From: Strongylocentrotus droebachiensis
Taxonomy: Eukaryota > Echinodermata > Echinoidea > Camarodonta > Strongylocentrotidae
Reading direction: 5' to 3'
DNA length: 64,000 nucleotides
Assembly (NCBI GenBank): GCA_035222895.1
Contig: JAVYIG010006860.1
Coordinates: 1 to 64,000, forward strand
Under the pieces are notes generated by a model. That model did no database searches, was not told the origin of the DNA, and saw only the letters and a program-made list of their open reading frames with translations. Position numbers and translations under genes: made by a program. This document shows, piece by piece, positions 61,829 to 64,000 of this stretch (position 1 is the first letter of the stretch; every line of letters starts with the position of its first letter).

Positions 61829-62024
61829 GGTTTGCTCACATATGCCTAGGTTAACCACAGTGTTTTTGTGTGTGTGTGTACTGAGTGATTTGCAAGTGGG
61901 GATGGAGCAAGTAGCTGCATGCAACAAAGATTGTATGGATATGCACTTCACTGTGTGTCATAAGATACAATCAAATGACTCGCTTTATGCTGAAAAACCC
62001 CACTGGGTAAAGTACTTGGCCATA

Positions 62025-62290
62025 TTTGGACAAGGCTTTAGTGGTCACCTCCATTTAGTGGCCACCTCCATATAGTGGTCAACAATAAAGTCTCCTTCTG
62101 GGAAGGAATGTTTGTTGTAGAATCTGTTTATCAAGCAACCTGTCAGCAGTGGCCACCTGTATGCTCTTCCCATCAAGGAAGGTAATGTATCACAGGACCT
62201 GTCTAGAAAGACCACCTACACGTGCCTCCAGTGGTCATTTATCCTGTTTCCATTGGGTGGCCATAATGGACAGGTTTGATTGTACCATTT
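62025..62290. repeat. Decayed CAGTCAAACCTG-family sequence
   Basis: AGTGGTCACCTCCATTTAGT, AGAAAGACCACCTACACG and GGACAGGTTTGATTGTA resemble the interior and right end of the mariner-like MITE. Poorly conserved. Confidence 0.5.
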
Positions 62291-62395
62291 GTTGTATATT
62301 TTTCCCGATGTGCCATTGCATATATACATGCATCAGTCTTGAACTGTGAATGAAATGGTTTGATCGAGTGAGTTGACCATAGGGTAGGAATATGG

Positions 62396-62540
62396 TATGA
62401 ATGCTCCCCAGGGAGTGGAGATAGTGCACACATTGTGTGTGAATGATTCCAAAGACGGGGGTAATGACAATATCTGTAAAGCGCTTAGAGATGATAATTT
62501 ATATTAGGCGTTATATAAAACCAGATTTATTATTTCTATT
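62396..62540 (+). mobile_element. SINE 3' region
   Basis: GAATGCTCCCCAGGGAGTGG, GTAAAGCGCTTAGAGATGAT and GGCGTTATATAAAACCAG followed by TTTATTATTT match the 7915-8100 copy. Confidence 0.65.
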
Positions 62541-63269
62541 AAGAGAGTGGGATAGATATCAAGTGCTGTGAAACTTGCGTTAGCGACCTGTATAGAAACA
62601 AAAAACACCTCGCAATAAAGACCACATTAAATGTATCCGTTGAAAAGTGTTTCGCATTGAAATCTGTATTGAAAGATCTGTTCCCTGTTTCATAAAACAT
62701 CTTATGAATTACAAATGTTAAGTTTGTATGACAAATGTGCTCTCAGCCAGCTAAATGCAATGCTATCAGTAGCTTATAACAGTCATTGTAACTTGAAAAC
62801 AACTTTATGAAACAGTGCCCTGAGCTTGAAGACCGCCTGTCTGTAGAGACCACTCGTTCCCAATGAGCAGTCTTTATGTACAGGTTCAGCTAGATACACG
62901 CCTCATGAAGTTATTCATTTGCCATATGATTCTTTTTTAATTCACTCTGGAGGTTCTTTCCAGGTATGAAAGCAGTCCTTGACCTCTTTCAATACAGAGT
63001 TCAGGGATCGCTTGGTTTGGATGTGAGGTATCAGGAATGCATCGTGGAAAAAGAATGAAAGATGCCTGGAAATGATATTTAATTCAGGTTTGGTGTCCAT
63101 ATTGTCGGATCTGAAGTTCTTATGGTATTAGCAAAGTTTAATGGGTTGAGATAGATTAAGTTCATCCATTTTTTTGTTGTGAGCAAGGTGATAATACAAA
63201 CAAATTAAAAGCGAATATTAAATTAATTTATATCTTTTAGAATTTCTGACTGCAGTGTAACCATTCAGA

Positions 63270-63557
63270 AGAAGTGTAGTAGTCGAGTGGTCTAAGCACT
63301 TGACTTGAAATTCTAAGGTTGGGTTCGATCCCCGATACTGCACTAATGTCCTTTGGCAAGGCATTAATCTTCATTTGCCACACTCGACCCAGGTGAGGTA
63401 AATGGGTACCTGGCAGGAACTCATTCCTTGAAATGCTAGAGCGCTGTAATGGCAGCTTGGCTAAAACCGGGGTAATAAATTAATGCGCCTCGGAATAGAA
63501 TTTATAGATAGACGGTGCTATAAAAATGCCTATAATTATTATTTATTATTATTATTC
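63270..63557 (+). mobile_element. tRNA-derived SINE, full length
   Basis: The head has a tRNA-like internal promoter: AGTAGTCGAGTGGTCTAAGC (A box, about 63279-63296) and GGTTCGATCCC (B box, 63322-63332). The body has GCACTAATGTCCTTTGGCAA and ACCCAGGTGAGGTAAATGGG. The 3' end has GGTGCTATAAAAATGCC and (ATT)n. The same head and body occur inverted at 55418-55765. Confidence 0.85.
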
Positions 63558-64000
63558 ATTGGACATCTTTTGATATACGTTTTCTTTAGATCACCTCATC
63601 AAATCTCTGCAGAGAATATCTTATGTCTGTGTTGCTCTTACAGCCTGTTAGATTCTCTTTTAACCATCTTTTGAGCTTCAACCGAGTATGCATAAATGTT
63701 ATTTGCAATAAATTATGGATTGTAATCAATCGTATGCAAGCAATGCTATTTTGTTTTGAAACAGTAATTACATATTCATACCACTATCTCAGTAGAACGT
63801 ACTTTCCTTGCATTCATGATTTCTGTTCAGTGATGCACATTCTTCATGCAAAAGATTTTTCATTGTAGAGAAAAATATTACAGTAATCAAATAACATGCC
63901 TTTTCCGTTTGAATATTTTGTTACTCTTTTCATAGTCTTTGTTTTTGATATTTCATTTTAGATGCTGCAATTATACAATTTGGTCATTATGGCATCAATC

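Larger units (their letters stand above)
61550..64000. other. PPP2R3 3' UTR and downstream flank
   Basis: The transcript end is uncertain. AATAAA occurs at 62084-62089, 62614-62619, 63474-63479 and 63707-63712. The region holds a TTAAAGC MITE, decayed CAGTCAAACCTG MITE sequence (about 62025-62290 and 62565-62890), two SINE pieces and nothing coding. Nothing is recognised after 63560. Confidence 0.55.

Noticed and set aside
63279..63350. tRNA gene candidate with A and B boxes
   Set aside because: It does not fold into a convincing cloverleaf, continues into a body shared with 55418-55765 and ends in (ATT)n, so it is a SINE head.
1..64000. CRISPR arrays, operons, ribosome binding sites or prophage
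   Set aside because: The window is intron-bearing animal DNA. The tandem arrays have no spacer structure and no bacterial genes are present.

Overview
The window is animal nuclear DNA: it is intron-rich and AT-rich, has GT-AG splice junctions, and is full of microsatellites, short inverted-repeat transposons, SINE pieces and decayed LINE ends. The recurrent ACATGTAC and TACCGGTA words, the poly-G/poly-C runs and the repeat families point to a marine deuterostome. A sea urchin is my best guess, from general knowledge of such genomes. No search was run, so the species is not established.

One gene spans most of the window on the + strand. It encodes a protein phosphatase 2A B'' regulatory subunit (PPP2R3 family, PR70/PR72/PR130). 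I could rebuild 12 shared coding exons (26473 to 61549) that join without a frame break. Two alternative first coding exons both end in phase 0 and could splice to the same acceptor. Exon A (5486-5845) carries the classical PR70/PR130 N-terminus and gives about 590 residues. Exon B (about 19104-19790) encodes a cysteine-containing N-terminus I do not recognise, with a possible LCCL-like stretch, and gives about 699 residues. Two EF-hand loops are intact.

A second gene lies on the - strand entirely inside the intron between PPP2R3 exons 6 and 7 (49127 down to 42537). Its three coding exons give a secreted protein of 1308 residues. It has a signal peptide, no cysteine that I can see after it, and is very rich in Ser, Thr, Pro and acidic residues. 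It contains three different repeat blocks punctuated by six copies of a conserved 'VTEMYTExxExTEL' cassette. I do not recognise the family, and it is the best candidate here for something undescribed.

Layout: 1-5300 is 5' flank made mostly of inverted-repeat elements. 5.3-26.5 kb holds the two first exons and two 98%-like copies of a 1.44-kb non-autonomous element. 26.5-41.8 kb holds exons 3-6 with a TIR element and LINE/MITE debris. 41.8-51.9 kb is the intron with the nested gene. 51.9-61.5 kb holds exons 7-14, densely spaced. 61.5-64 kb is 3' UTR and flank with MITE and SINE copies. At least five transposon families with terminal inverted repeats can be defined from copies inside the window, and several copies start within 26 bases of a PPP2R3 5' splice site.
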